A DNA stretch of 64,000 bases from Methanomicrobiales archaeon (GCA_030019205.1 JASEFH010000003.1:1-64000); one strand, 5' to 3'. Shown: positions 44,212 through 53,521, counted from the first letter of the stretch. Translations and numbers: made by a program. Notes: generated by a model from the letters alone, not told the origin.

Positions 44212-44976
44212 TTACTGGATTGCTGCCGATTCCTCGGTGATCAGGTCGAGCACGTGCTTCCGGGTGGCGGTGAAGTCAGCGCACGTCCGATCCCGCGGGC
44301 GGCAGTGGATCACGTTCACGATCTCCTTCACGCGTCCCGGGCGCTTCGTCAGCACGACGATCCGATCGGCCAGGTACACCGCCTCGTCCACGCTGTGCGT
44401 GACAAAGACGATCGTCTTCTGCATCTTCTCGTGGATCTGCAGGAGTTCCTTCTGCATCCGGTTCCGGGTCTGGGCGTCCAGAGCCCCGAAGGGCTCGTCC
44501 ATGAGCAGCACCTCCGGCTCGTTCGCCAGCGCCCGGGCGATTGCGATCCGCTGCCGCATGCCTCCCGAGAGTTCGGAGGGGTAGCTGTCCCGGAACGGCT
44601 CCAGCCCGACGAGCGCGAGATACCGTTCCGCGATCGGAATGCGTTCGCTCCGCGGAACCCCCCGCATCTCCGGACCGAAGGCGATGTTGCCCAGCACCGT
44701 GCGCCAGGGAAAGAGCGAATACTCCTGGAAGACCATCCCCACCTTCGGATTCGGCTCGCGGAGCGGTGTGCCGTCCAGCAGCACCTCTCCGCCCGTCGCC
44801 ACCTCCAGCCCCGCGAGAATCCGCAGCAGGGTCGTCTTGCCGCAGCCGGACGGCCCGAGCAGGCAGATGAACTCCTTGTCCCGGATCTCCAGGTCGATCT
44901 CCTTCAGCGCGTCCAGGGGCGCGCCGTTCTCCTTCCCGAAGGTCTTGGAGACCCCCCGCAGTGTCACGGCACCCAT
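44212..44976 (-). CDS. ABC transporter ATP-binding protein (NitT/TauT type)
   Basis: Energy-coupling subunit, 254 residues. Walker A LLGPSGCGKTT (36-46), Q-loop VFQEYSLFPWRT, signature LSGGMRQR, Walker B VLLMDEPFGALD and switch histidine VTHSVDEA are all intact, and the overall sequence is of the SsuB/TauB/NrtD type. It abuts the permease gene with no spacing. The substrate is not predictable from this subunit. Confidence 0.92.
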   Translation of the reverse strand: MGAVTLRGVSKTFGKENGAPLDALKEIDLEIRDKEFICLLGPSGCGKTTLLRILAGLEVATGGEVLLDGTPLREPNPKVGMVFQEYSLFPWRTVLGNIAFGPEMRGVPRSERIPIAERYLALVGLEPFRDSYPSELSGGMRQRIAIARALANEPEVLLMDEPFGALDAQTRNRMQKELLQIHEKMQKTIVFVTHSVDEAVYLADRIVVLTKRPGRVKEIVNVIHCRPRDRTCADFTATRKHVLDLITEESAAIQ

Positions 44977-45762
44977 TCAGAGCACCTCCCCCTCGCGCCA
45001 GCGCAGGAGGCGCCTGTCCACGTAGAACCGGAACACCATGTCGATCAGGAGTCCGAGCACCCCGAGCACCACCATGTAGACGACGACGTTGTCCATCTGG
45101 TGCAGGTAGTAGTAGTGCCACATGTTCTTCCCGAGTCCGTAGTTGCTGACCCCGAAGAGCTCGGCGGCCACCAGGCACATCCAGCCGACGCCGGTGCCGA
45201 TGCGGATGCCCGCCGCGATGGAGGGGATCGAGGCGGGCAGCGCGATGTAGCGGATCAGGTTCAGGCTGCTCGTGCACCCCAGCATCTTCCCCGCCTCCAC
45301 GAAGACCTTCGGGACGTTGCGGAACCCGGTATAGGTGTTGATCAGGATCGGGAAGACGGCGCCGATGAAGATCACGAACCCGGCAGACTGGTGCGTGAGC
45401 CCGAACCAGACGATGGCGAACGGGATCCAGGCGAGCGGCGGGATCGGGCGGAGCAGTTCGATCAGCGGGTTGACGGCCGTATCGATCTCCTTGAACCATC
45501 CCATCAGGATGCCGATCGGCACACCGACAAGGAGCGCGGCCGCAAGGCCGATCGCGAAGTGGTAGATGCTGATGGAGAGGTCCGTCAGCATCGGTCCCCG
45601 CGTCACCAGGTCGACGAGCGCCAGGGCGACCGCGGAGAGGCTGGGGAGGACGAAGGGATCGCGGACGACATACTCGGCGACGATCTGCCAGAGCCCCAGC
45701 GCGACGATCAGGGAGCCGAGCGCAAGCCACCCGCTGTTCCTACGCAGGCCCCGTCCCGGCAT
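44977..45762 (-). CDS. ABC transporter permease (NitT/TauT type)
   Basis: Membrane subunit of 261 residues with about six transmembrane helices. The ATPase-docking EAA loop is recognisable around FVEAGKMLGCTSSLNLIRYIALPASIPSIAAGIRIGTGVGW (read in parts, about 150-190). It lies between the substrate-binding and ATPase genes of the same strand, with 102 bp separating it from the former. Confidence 0.9.
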   Translation of the reverse strand: MPGRGLRRNSGWLALGSLIVALGLWQIVAEYVVRDPFVLPSLSAVALALVDLVTRGPMLTDLSISIYHFAIGLAAALLVGVPIGILMGWFKEIDTAVNPLIELLRPIPPLAWIPFAIVWFGLTHQSAGFVIFIGAVFPILINTYTGFRNVPKVFVEAGKMLGCTSSLNLIRYIALPASIPSIAAGIRIGTGVGWMCLVAAELFGVSNYGLGKNMWHYYYLHQMDNVVVYMVVLGVLGLLIDMVFRFYVDRRLLRWREGEVL

Positions 45763-45864
45763 GGCGAATCACGATGGCGGCGGCTCTCTTTCTGCTGCGC
45801 GAACGAACGTGCTGATGCTTCATCTGCTGTACGTATCTGTCCTGAAAGAATATGAAGGGAGGCT

Positions 45865-46854
45865 CTACGCCCGGGCTTTCTCGTAGAAGCTCAGGTCGAA
45901 GATCTCGTCCCGGGTCAGGGGTTTCTTGATGTAGCCGAGTTCGTACTGGATCTGCGCGAACTCCGTGACCGAGTCGACGATGACGTTCGGGTCTGCGATC
46001 CACGCACCATCCCATTCGTTCACCGAGCGGATGACCTGGTCGTACTTGGCATCCGTCTTGGCGGCGTAGATGGCTGCAGCCTCTTCGGGATGCTCGGCAT
46101 TGTACTGCGTCGCCCGGATGTGCGTCCTCACGAGCTGTTCGACGATCTCCGGATGCTCGCGGATCAGGTTCCCCGAGACCGCGAGGACGCAGCAGGCATG
46201 GTTCGGGTCCATCTCACCGGAACGGACCACGGTACGCCCCTTCCCCTCGGCAGCGATGACCGAAGGGGAGGGGTGGGGCAGGAACACGCCGTCGATCTGG
46301 CCGGCGGCAATCGCCGTTACCGCGTCGCCGGGCGCCATGGCCTTGATCGACACGTCGCGGTCGGGCTCAAGACCGTTCTCTTTGAGCCAGTTCCGCAGGA
46401 TGGTGTCCTGGATCGAGCCAGGCGGGAACGTCCCGATGGAGAGGCCCCGCAGATCGGCCGGGGACGAGTAGGGGATCTCGTTCCGCAACACGAGGTCCGA
46501 GCCCTGCATCTGCACGGCGGCGACGATCTTCGCGTCCAGGCCGGTGCTGATCGCCGTCAGCAGGGGCGCGGAACCGGTGTAGGCGACATCGATCTGTCCC
46601 GCCTGCATCGCGGTCATCTCGGGAGGTCCCGAGGGGAACTGGTAGTCGGTCACCGTCTCGACGCCGAAGCGGGAGAGGTCCTCCTTCCACCACCCCTTCT
46701 CCATGGCGGTGATGTGCGCCATCTGGTGGGTGCTGGGCTGGTAGCCGATGCGGATCTCCTTCACGGACGAGGCCGGGGTGGTTATGCACCCGGCCATCAG
46801 GGTCATGGCAGCGGCAATGATTAGCACGCCGAGAGCCAACAGTATCCTTCTCAT
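45865..46854 (-). CDS. ABC transporter substrate-binding lipoprotein (NitT/TauT type)
   Basis: A 329-residue secreted lipoprotein with lipobox LMAGC (cysteine 23) after a hydrophobic signal. The mature part is of the SsuA/TauA/NMT1 fold: IRIGYQPSTHQMAHITAMEKGWW (read in parts), PPEMTAMQAGQIDVAYTGSAPLLTAI (read in parts), GLSIGTFPPGSIQDTIL and GQIDGVFLPHPSPSVIA. Substrate unknown; relatives bind sulfonates, nitrate, pyrimidine precursors or other small anions. It is the first gene of the transporter operon, divergent from an HTH regulator that may control it. Confidence 0.88.
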   Translation of the reverse strand: MRRILLALGVLIIAAAMTLMAGCITTPASSVKEIRIGYQPSTHQMAHITAMEKGWWKEDLSRFGVETVTDYQFPSGPPEMTAMQAGQIDVAYTGSAPLLTAISTGLDAKIVAAVQMQGSDLVLRNEIPYSSPADLRGLSIGTFPPGSIQDTILRNWLKENGLEPDRDVSIKAMAPGDAVTAIAAGQIDGVFLPHPSPSVIAAEGKGRTVVRSGEMDPNHACCVLAVSGNLIREHPEIVEQLVRTHIRATQYNAEHPEEAAAIYAAKTDAKYDQVIRSVNEWDGAWIADPNVIVDSVTEFAQIQYELGYIKKPLTRDEIFDLSFYEKARA

Positions 46855-47072
46855 ACGAATCCCCGTATAGCTGCAGTGTATACTGGACGCGGATAGCTAT
46901 TAATGATTATGCTTCTGGACTCAATTATTATTCAATTGTATTCATAATTCCGCAAATAATATACATTTGTGCAATGTGATTATTATAATTGTAGAAGACG
47001 GGGGATAGCCCCTTCCTGGCCTGGACATATGTAAAATTATATCCCGCTCTTTGACCTAGAAGTACCCATACC
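46855..47072. promoter_or_regulatory. AT-rich divergent promoter region
   Basis: It stands out as AT-rich within GC-rich surroundings. Candidate TATA boxes are CATTAATAGC on the minus strand (about 46896-46905) for the transporter and AAATTATATCC (about 47033-47043) for the regulator. Inverted repeats include CAATT/AATTG (46922-46938) and a GGGG/CCCC hairpin with ATAG loop (46999-47012). CAATTATTAT at 46922 and ATTATTATAATTG near 46979 form a looser, widely spaced pair. Confidence 0.5.
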
Positions 47073-47606
47073 ATGGTACAACTCGATCCCATCGACCGCC
47101 TCACCCGGGCGGCCCTGGAGTCGGACGAGCAGTTCGTCGCCACGCTGAAGGACATCCTCCGCCACGAACTCCGCATCAGCGTGCGGGAGCTGGCGGAGAG
47201 GAGCGGCATCGCCCAGAGTTCCCTCTACAAGATCCTGCACGGGAAGCGATCCCCGAACCTCTCCACGCTGCGGGCGATCAGCCGGGCGCTGCGGCAGTTC
47301 TCCCGCGCCGGCGAGGAGGAGTTCATCGGGGTCATCGCGGCGCGTCCGGTGCTGGAGGGGATCGTGGACCGCATGGCCGAGATCGACGGGAGGCGGATCC
47401 GGGTGCGGGAGTACCCGGTCCAGACGGTGGAGGACGCGATCGTGGCCGCTGTGCGGGCCGAGCGGGAGGGCGCGATCGGGATCGTCTGCGCACCCATCGT
47501 GAGCGGCACCATCGAGCACCTGGTGCGGATCCCCGTCGCGACCATCGTCCCGCGGGAGAGCATGGTGCGGGCGATCGAACTCGCCGCCCGGAAGGCGTGG
47601 CATTAA
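47073..47606 (+). CDS. helix-turn-helix transcriptional regulator
   Basis: A 177-residue regulator. Residues about 30-75 form an XRE-like HTH (LRISVRELAERSGIAQSSLYKILHGKRSPNLSTLRAIS read in parts). The C-terminal half (about 90-177: ARPVLEGIVDRMAEIDG, YPVQTVEDAIVAAVRAEREGAIGIVCAPIVSGTIEHLV read in parts, IPVATIVPRESMVRAIE) looks like a ligand-sensing alpha/beta domain. It is divergent from the NitT/TauT transporter with a 218-bp shared promoter region, so it probably controls that operon. The start lies about 30 bp after its TATA box. Confidence 0.82.
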   Translation: MVQLDPIDRLTRAALESDEQFVATLKDILRHELRISVRELAERSGIAQSSLYKILHGKRSPNLSTLRAISRALRQFSRAGEEEFIGVIAARPVLEGIVDRMAEIDGRRIRVREYPVQTVEDAIVAAVRAEREGAIGIVCAPIVSGTIEHLVRIPVATIVPRESMVRAIELAARKAWH

Positions 47607-47656
47607 TCTCGTTCTGCAGCCTTTACTACTACGGAAAAAGGGGGTTGTAACAGAGG

Positions 47657-49135
47657 ATGCGACAGGATCAGATCCGCGCCGGACGGCTCGCGGGGGAGCG
47701 TTCCGACGCGATCACGGAGTATCTCTCATCCATGCCGGCCGACCGCTGGATAGGAAGGGCGGACGTGCTGGTGGATATCGCCCATCTGCTCATGCTGCAG
47801 CGGCAGGGGGTCGTCGCCGGTACGGCGGCCGTCCCCCTGCTCCGCCTGCTGCTGCGGCTGTACGAGGAGGGGCTCCCCGCGGAGGTCTTCGATCCGCGCT
47901 ACGAGGACGTGCATGCCGGGATCGAAGCCTACCTGATCGAGCATGCGGGGGCGGACGCGGGAGGTCGGCTCCAGATCGGGCGCTCGAGGAACGACGAGGT
48001 GGCCGCCTGCATCCGCCTCCGCCTGCGGGAGGAGATCATCGCCCTGATGAAGGATCTGCTCGCGCTCCGCGAGACGATCCTCTCCCTCGCCGGCCGCCAC
48101 ATCGAGACGGTCATGCCGGGATTCACCCACCTCCAGGTCGCCCAGCCGACCACGCTCGCGCACCACCTGCTCGCCTACGAGCAGGCGTTCTCCCGCGACT
48201 TCGAACGCCTGCGCGACGCCTACGGCCGCGTGAACCGCTCCCCGCTCGGGGCGGCGGCCTTCGCCTCAACGGGGTACGCGATCGACCGGGCGTTCGCGGC
48301 GGAGTGCCTGGGTTTCTCGGGCATCATCGAGAACTCCATGGACGCGGTATCGACCCGCGACTTCGCCCTGGAGACGCTCTCCGCGCTCGCCGTCCTGATG
48401 ACGAACGCGAGCCGGCTCGCCGAGGAGCTGATCCTCTGGTCCTCCCCCCTGATCGGCTTCGTCGAGCTCGCCGATCCCTACTGCTCCTCCAGCTCCATCA
48501 TGCCCCAGAAGAAGAACCCGGACACGGCGGAGATTCTGCGCGGGAAGACGGCGACGGTCGTGGGCGACCTGACAGCGGCGCTGGCCCTCGTGAAGGCGCT
48601 GCCCATGAGCTACAACCGCGACCTGCAGGAGCTCACCCCCCGCCTCTGGGAGGGTGTCGGGGTGGTGCGGGCGAGCATCCCGCTCCTCGCCGGGATGCTC
48701 GGCACCGCCCGCTTCGATGCCGCACGGATGGAGGCGGCGGCGGGAAGCGGATTCTCCACGGCGACCGAGCTCGCCGACCGCCTGGTGCGGGAGTTCGACC
48801 TCCCCTTCCGCACCGCGCACACGATCGTGGGGAGGGCGGTACGCGGCGGTCGCCTGAACCTCGCGGAGGTGGAGAAGGCGGCCGCGGACGTTGCGGGGAT
48901 CTCCCTCGCCGGGCGGGGGCTGACGGAGGAGCGCATCCGCGAGGCGCTCGACGTCCGATCGGTCGTCGCTGCGCGGAAGGCCCCCGGGGGACCGGCACCC
49001 GCCGCGGTATCGTCGGCGCTGGCGGGGCGGCATGAACTGCTAGCCGCCGACCGCCGGCACCTGGAGGGGCTCGGAGAGCAGAGCAGCCGTGCGGTGGAGG
49101 GGATGCTGGAGGCGGCCCGGAGGCTGGTCGCGTGA
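47657..49135 (+). CDS. argH: argininosuccinate lyase
   Basis: Last step of arginine synthesis, releasing fumarate. The 492-residue protein has IGRSRNDEVAACIRLRLRE (read in parts), PGFTHLQVAQPTT, SPLGAAAFASTG, and the superfamily signature SSSIMPQKKNPD (the flexible catalytic serine loop) followed by NRDLQE. AGAGG lies 1-2 nt before the ATG, tight but plausible. It overlaps gatD by 4 bp, forming argH-gatD-gatE. Confidence 0.94.
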   Translation: MRQDQIRAGRLAGERSDAITEYLSSMPADRWIGRADVLVDIAHLLMLQRQGVVAGTAAVPLLRLLLRLYEEGLPAEVFDPRYEDVHAGIEAYLIEHAGADAGGRLQIGRSRNDEVAACIRLRLREEIIALMKDLLALRETILSLAGRHIETVMPGFTHLQVAQPTTLAHHLLAYEQAFSRDFERLRDAYGRVNRSPLGAAAFASTGYAIDRAFAAECLGFSGIIENSMDAVSTRDFALETLSALAVLMTNASRLAEELILWSSPLIGFVELADPYCSSSSIMPQKKNPDTAEILRGKTATVVGDLTAALALVKALPMSYNRDLQELTPRLWEGVGVVRASIPLLAGMLGTARFDAARMEAAAGSGFSTATELADRLVREFDLPFRTAHTIVGRAVRGGRLNLAEVEKAAADVAGISLAGRGLTEERIREALDVRSVVAARKAPGGPAPAAVSSALAGRHELLAADRRHLEGLGEQSSRAVEGMLEAARRLVA

Positions 49136-50370
49136 CGGCCTCGTTCCAGGCGGGAGACCGCATCCAGTGCGCCCATGGCGGGCGGCTGCTCGACGGCACC
49201 TACATCACGGAGAGGGACGGGATGGTGGTGATCAAGCTCGGCAGCGGCTACAACATCGGGGTGCCGGGGGACTGCTGCACGTTCGTGGAGCGCCCCCGCC
49301 CGGCGAGACCGACGCCTGCGGCGGTTGAGCAGGATCCCTCCCTCCCCGAGCTCTCCATCGTCTCCACCGGGGGCACGATCGCGAGCCGCGTGGACTACCG
49401 CACGGGGGCGGTCACCAGCCAGTTCGATGCGGACGACATCCTGCGGGCCATCCCCGGCCTCGGACGCATCGCCCGTTTCCGCACCCGCCAGGTGAGCACC
49501 ATCCTCTCGGAGAACATGACCCCCGCCATCTGGCAGGCCCTGGCCCGCACCATCTACGAAGAGGTGAAAGACGGTGCGGCCGGCGTGATCGTCACCCACG
49601 GCACCGACACCATGGCCTACACGGCGGCGGCCGTCTCCTTCATGGTGCGATCGCCGGTTCCCATCGTCTTCGTGGGTTCCCAGCGGTCCGCCGACCGCCC
49701 GAGCAGCGACAACGTCATGAACGCCCTCTGCAGCGCCGCCGCCGCCGCCGGCGACCTGGGCGAGGTCGCGGTGGTGATGCACGCGACATCGAGCGACGAC
49801 GTCTGCGCCATCCACCGCGCGACGCGGGTGCGCAAGATGCACACCTCCCGGCGGGACGCATTCCAGAGCATCGGCATCCCCCCCATCGGGACGGTGGAGT
49901 ACCCGTCGCTGCAGGTCCGTCTGCGGGAGGAAGCGGTGCGGCGGGGGTCCCTTGATCCGGCGCTCCACACCGATCTGGAGGAGAAGTGCGGGCTGCTCTA
50001 CTTCTACCCCGGCATGCCCGCATCGGTGCTGGAGTGCTTCGAGGGCTACGAGGGGCTCGTGCTCGCCGGCAGCGGCCTCGGTCACGTGAGCACCCGCTGG
50101 ATCGAACCGTTGAAGCGGCTGATCGACGGCGGGACCACGGTCGTCATGACCTCCCAGTGCCTCCACGGGCGGGTCTGCGATCGCGTCTACGACACCGGGC
50201 GGGACCTGCTGGCGATCGGTGTCGTCGAGGGGGAGGATATGCTCCCGGAGGCGGCGCTCGCGAAGGTGATGTGGGTGCTGGCGCGGGAGCGGGATCCGGA
50301 GGCGGTGCGGCGGCTCCTGCAGACCGATCTCGTCGGAGAGATCACGAGGTGTTCCTGCCATGGACTATGA
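49132..50370 (+). CDS. gatD: Glu-tRNA(Gln) amidotransferase subunit D
   Basis: Asparaginase-like subunit that supplies ammonia to GatE for turning Glu-tRNA(Gln) into Gln-tRNA(Gln). The 412-residue protein has an archaeal N-terminal beta-barrel (FQAGDRIQCAHGGRLLDGTYI read in parts, to about 75), then the amidase with the two threonine motifs STGGTIASR and THGTDTMAYTA, and MTSQCLHGRV. The GTG start overlaps argH. The stop is 11 bp inside gatE. Confidence 0.95.
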   Translation: MTASFQAGDRIQCAHGGRLLDGTYITERDGMVVIKLGSGYNIGVPGDCCTFVERPRPARPTPAAVEQDPSLPELSIVSTGGTIASRVDYRTGAVTSQFDADDILRAIPGLGRIARFRTRQVSTILSENMTPAIWQALARTIYEEVKDGAAGVIVTHGTDTMAYTAAAVSFMVRSPVPIVFVGSQRSADRPSSDNVMNALCSAAAAAGDLGEVAVVMHATSSDDVCAIHRATRVRKMHTSRRDAFQSIGIPPIGTVEYPSLQVRLREEAVRRGSLDPALHTDLEEKCGLLYFYPGMPASVLECFEGYEGLVLAGSGLGHVSTRWIEPLKRLIDGGTTVVMTSQCLHGRVCDRVYDTGRDLLAIGVVEGEDMLPEAALAKVMWVLARERDPEAVRRLLQTDLVGEITRCSCHGL

Positions 50371-52195
50371 GAGGCTGGGGCTGAAGGCGGGGATCGAGAT
50401 CCACCAGCAGCTCGATACGGAGCAGAAACTCTTCTGCCGCTGCCCCACGGCGCTCCGCGAGGCGGACGAGCGGAACGGAGAGTTCTGCCGCTACCTGCGG
50501 GCAACGGAGAGCGAGATGGGCGAGATCGACCGGGCGGCGGAGGAGGAGATGATGGTGATGCGCCGTTTCCGCTACTACACCTACGACACGACCTGTCTTG
50601 TGGAGGCGGACGAGGAGCCGCCGGCGCCCATGAACCCCGAGGCGCTCGCCGTCGCGCTCACCATCGCGCGGCTCTTCTCCATGAGCCCGGTCCCGCAGGT
50701 GCACACGATGCGCAAGCTGGTCATCGACGGCTCGAACACGAGCGGATTCCAGCGCACGGCGCTGGTCGCGATGGGCGGGCTGCTCCCGAACGGGGGGGCC
50801 GTCGAGACGATCTGCCTGGAGGAGGAGGCGGCGCAGAGAATCGACGATCAGACCTTCTCCCTGGACCGCCTGGGAATACCCCTCGTCGAGATCACCACCT
50901 CGCCCTGCCTGCATACCCCCGAGGCGGTGCAGGAGACGGCGGAGTACATCGGCATGGTGCTCCGCTCCACCGGCAGGGTCAAGCGCGGCATCGGGACCAT
51001 CCGCCAGGATATCAACATCTCCATCCGCGACGGGGCGAGGGTGGAGATCAAGGGCGTCCAGGACCTCGACCTCATCGCCGAGACGGTGCGGCGGGAGGTG
51101 CAGCGGCAGCAGGCGCTCCTCGCCATCCGGGACGAACTGCGGGAGCGGGGCGCCCGGGTGAGCGGGGAGGCGATCGATGTCACGGATCTCTTCAAGGGCA
51201 CGAGATCGTCCATCCTGAAGAAGGCGGCAACGATCCTCGCCGTTCCCCTTCCGGGGTTCGCCGGGCTCGTGGGGCGCGAGACCCAGCCGGGGCGGAGGCT
51301 GGGGAGCGAGATGGCGGACTACGCCAGGAAGTGCGGCGTCGGCGGGATCTTCCACACGGACGAGCTGCCCGCCTACGGGATCACGGCGGGCGAGGTGGCG
51401 CGGCTCGCGGCATTCTGCGGGGCGGGACCGCAGGACGCCGTCGTGCTGGTCTCCGGCACCCCCGATCGGGCGGCGTGTGCCGCCCGGCAGGTGCAGCGGC
51501 GTGCGGCGATGGCGCTCGAGGGGGTTCCCGAGGAGACCCGCCGCATGCTCGAGGGCGGGAGTACCGCCTACATGCGCCCCCTGCCGGGCGCCGCCCGCAT
51601 GTACCCCGAGACCGATGTCTTCCCCGTCGAGATCAGCGAGACCCTCTGGCGCAGCATACCGCTGCCGGAGCTGCTCACGGAGCGTGCGGAGCGGTTCACT
51701 GCCGAACTCGGTCTCGACCGGACGCTGGCGCGGCAGATCGCCTTCTCCGAGCAGCTCCCCCTCTTCGAGCGGGCGGTGGCGGAGGGCTGCCGTCCCGCCC
51801 TCGCCTGCCGCACGCTGGTCGGGACGCTCCGGGAGCTGCGGAGATCCGGCGTCGCCACGGAGCGTCTCGCCGATGCGCAGATCCTGGAGGTCCTCCGCGC
51901 CGTGGAGGAGGGGCGGGTCGCGAAGGAGGCGGTTCCCGTGGTGCTGACGGCGGTTGCCGCGGGGCAGACCGTGGATGCGGCGATCGAGCAGGCGGTCCCG
52001 CCCCTCTCCCTCCGGGAGCTGGAGGCCCTTGTCGAGTCCATCCTCTCCGATCGCTCCGCCTTCGTGCGGGAGAAGGGGCGGGCGAGCCTCGGTCCCCTGA
52101 TGGGCGTCGTGATGCGGGAGGTCCGCGGGCGGGTGGACGGGAAGGTGGTGAGCGAGGTCCTGATGAAGAAGATCGGGCAGATGCTCGGGGAGTAG
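50360..52195 (+). CDS. gatE: Glu-tRNA(Gln) amidotransferase subunit E
   Basis: Kinase/amidotransferase subunit, 611 residues. The GatB-like core starts GLKAGIEIHQQLDTEQKLFCRCP (read in parts) and has PQVHTMRKLVIDGSNTSGFQRT (read in parts), GIPLVEITTSP and RQDINISI. An inserted GAD domain (about 270-400), typical of GatE and shared with bacterial AspRS, follows. The tail (about 470-611) is the tRNA-binding helical and YqeY domain. With tRNA-Gln (4288) it provides the archaeal route to Gln-tRNA. Confidence 0.96.
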   Translation: MDYERLGLKAGIEIHQQLDTEQKLFCRCPTALREADERNGEFCRYLRATESEMGEIDRAAEEEMMVMRRFRYYTYDTTCLVEADEEPPAPMNPEALAVALTIARLFSMSPVPQVHTMRKLVIDGSNTSGFQRTALVAMGGLLPNGGAVETICLEEEAAQRIDDQTFSLDRLGIPLVEITTSPCLHTPEAVQETAEYIGMVLRSTGRVKRGIGTIRQDINISIRDGARVEIKGVQDLDLIAETVRREVQRQQALLAIRDELRERGARVSGEAIDVTDLFKGTRSSILKKAATILAVPLPGFAGLVGRETQPGRRLGSEMADYARKCGVGGIFHTDELPAYGITAGEVARLAAFCGAGPQDAVVLVSGTPDRAACAARQVQRRAAMALEGVPEETRRMLEGGSTAYMRPLPGAARMYPETDVFPVEISETLWRSIPLPELLTERAERFTAELGLDRTLARQIAFSEQLPLFERAVAEGCRPALACRTLVGTLRELRRSGVATERLADAQILEVLRAVEEGRVAKEAVPVVLTAVAAGQTVDAAIEQAVPPLSLRELEALVESILSDRSAFVREKGRASLGPLMGVVMREVRGRVDGKVVSEVLMKKIGQMLGE

Positions 52196-52228
52196 AGGCG
52201 GGGCGGATGCGCCCCGTCTCCCCGACAG

Positions 52229-52260
52229 GTATATTTATGCCCCTATCCAATGGTATAGAG
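52229..52260 (+). promoter_or_regulatory. promoter of 52271 gene with initiator-like element
   Basis: TATA box GTATATTTATG (52229-52239) followed by TATCCAATGGTATAGAG (52244-52260), nearly identical to the elements ahead of tRNA-Ser and tRNA-Ile. Transcription would begin around GGTATAGA, leaving a leader of only about 15 nt. Confidence 0.55.
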
Positions 52261-52270
52261 AGTTTTAGCT

Positions 52271-52594
52271 ATGGGAAAGACAGGATCAGTCAACTGGTGC
52301 CAGGTGAAGGGCGTTCACGGGCAGATCAGGCTCGTGCCGCAGAAAGAGGCGGAAGCGAAGAAACCCGGGCCGAACCAGCGCTACAAGTCGAGTGCAGCCC
52401 TCAAGAAGCTGACACGCTCCAGCGAGGGGGACGATCGGAGAGGCGGGCGGGGCGGCCGCAGACCCGGCGCTCGAGGAGGCCGCAGGGGCGGCAGCCGGGG
52501 CCAGGAAGCCGACGGCCTCACCCGGATGGTGCGGCGGCACATCGTTCGGGCGAAGTCCTCCGTTCTCGGCGCCAAGGGGAAGGCACGGAAATAA
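52271..52594 (+). CDS. small basic RG-rich protein
   Basis: A 107-residue, very basic protein, probably nucleic-acid binding. The N-terminal half, MGKTGSVNWCQVKGVHGQIRLVP (read in parts) and KKPGPNQRYKSS, resembles a small methanogen-restricted family that I recall as DUF5350, though I am not certain of the name. Residues about 54-80 are an Arg/Gly tract with RGG repeats (RRGGRGGRRPG, RGGRRGGSRG). The C-terminus TRMVRRHIVRAKSSVLGAKGKARK (read in parts) is also basic. Its promoter shares an element with two tRNA genes, which hints at a role in translation or RNA handling. Confidence 0.75.
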   Translation: MGKTGSVNWCQVKGVHGQIRLVPQKEAEAKKPGPNQRYKSSAALKKLTRSSEGDDRRGGRGGRRPGARGGRRGGSRGQEADGLTRMVRRHIVRAKSSVLGAKGKARK

Positions 52595-52643
52595 TCGGGT
52601 GGCGTTCCGCCACAGAACACTTTTTTATACCGCCTCAAGAAGT

Positions 52644-53006
52644 ATGAGTATGGATCTGCAGCAAGCGGTCAGGAGTTACTCTTTTGCGGAGCGATCGAAG
52701 TCAGAACTGTTGATAGCCTCCAAACTCCTCCTCGCACTCGTCTCCTTCTCTCCGAAGGAGAAGGAGGGGGGAAGGCGGATGATCATCTCCCTGATGGACG
52801 CCATCCGCACGGAGATCGATTTCGCCCACAACAGCACCGGCAACATCGAGTTCCAGAAGGCCATCAACCACGTGAACGAGGCGATCAGCCTCACGGAGTC
52901 CGGGCAGTTCGGGCTGGCTGCCGAGAAGGTGGCGCAGTCCATCTCCGCCGTGACCACGGTCGCCCAGGCGGCATGGCAGGTGCTGGATGAGCGTGGACTC
53001 CTCTGA
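52644..53006 (+). CDS. uncharacterised helical protein
   Basis: A 120-residue, all-helical, cytoplasmic-looking protein that I do not recognise. FAERSKSELLIASKLLLALVSFSPKEKEGGRRM (read in parts) is followed by MDAIRTEIDFAH and an alanine-rich helix (FGLAAEKVAQSISAVTTVAQAAW read in parts). The TATA box TTTTTTATACC (52621-52631) places transcription near 52650, so ATG at 52644 or 52650 would be leaderless. Its 3' end overlaps the nitroreductase gene by 20 bp, so it leads a four-gene run to 54756. Confidence 0.72.
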   Translation: MSMDLQQAVRSYSFAERSKSELLIASKLLLALVSFSPKEKEGGRRMIISLMDAIRTEIDFAHNSTGNIEFQKAINHVNEAISLTESGQFGLAAEKVAQSISAVTTVAQAAWQVLDERGLL

Positions 53007-53520
53007 GTTTCTCGCATTCCTGCATTCCCGCTCGTCGGTGCGGGAGTTCCACCCGGCGGAACTCGCCCCCTCCCAGATCGACGCCATCCTGGCGGCGGCG
53101 AGCCGCGCCCCGAGCGCGGGGAACCTGGAGGCCTGGGATGTGGTGGTGGTGACGGATGCCGAGATCCGCGGGGAGCTCTCGGAGGCGGCGCTGAGCCAGC
53201 CCCACATCGCCGAGGCTCCGGCTGTCTTCGTCGTCTGCGCCAACTACGTCCGCTCGATGTCCCGCTACGGGGAGCGGGGGATCCTCTACGCGGTGCAGGA
53301 CGCCACCATCGCCGCCGCGTTCATGATGCTCGCCGCCCACGCGGAGAACCTGGGGGCCTGCTGGACCGGGGCGTTCGACGAGGAGGAGGTGCGGGGGATC
53401 CTGCAGCTGCCCCGCCACATCCGCCCGATCGTCCTGCTCGCCGTGGGGAGGCCCCGTGCACTGCCCGCGAAAACGCCGCGGATGCCGCTTGCCGAGCACG
53501 TGCACCGGGAGGTCTGGTGA
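52987..53520 (+). CDS. nitroreductase family flavoprotein
   Basis: A 177-residue FMN-dependent oxidoreductase. The N-terminal RSSVREFHP (15-23) binds FMN phosphate, and [18 protein letters not shown] and [27 protein letters not shown] (read in parts) are family hallmarks. The C-terminal LLAVGRPR is also typical. Substrate unknown. It overlaps the preceding gene by 20 bp and is followed by UPF0212 one base after its stop. Confidence 0.9.
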   Translation: MSVDSSEFLAFLHSRSSVREFHPAELAPSQIDAILAAASRAPSAGNLEAWDVVVVTDAEIRGELSEAALSQPHIAEAPAVFVVCANYVRSMSRYGERGILYAVQDATIAAAFMMLAAHAENLGACWTGAFDEEEVRGILQLPRHIRPIVLLAVGRPRALPAKTPRMPLAEHVHREVW

Positions 53521-53521
53521 G

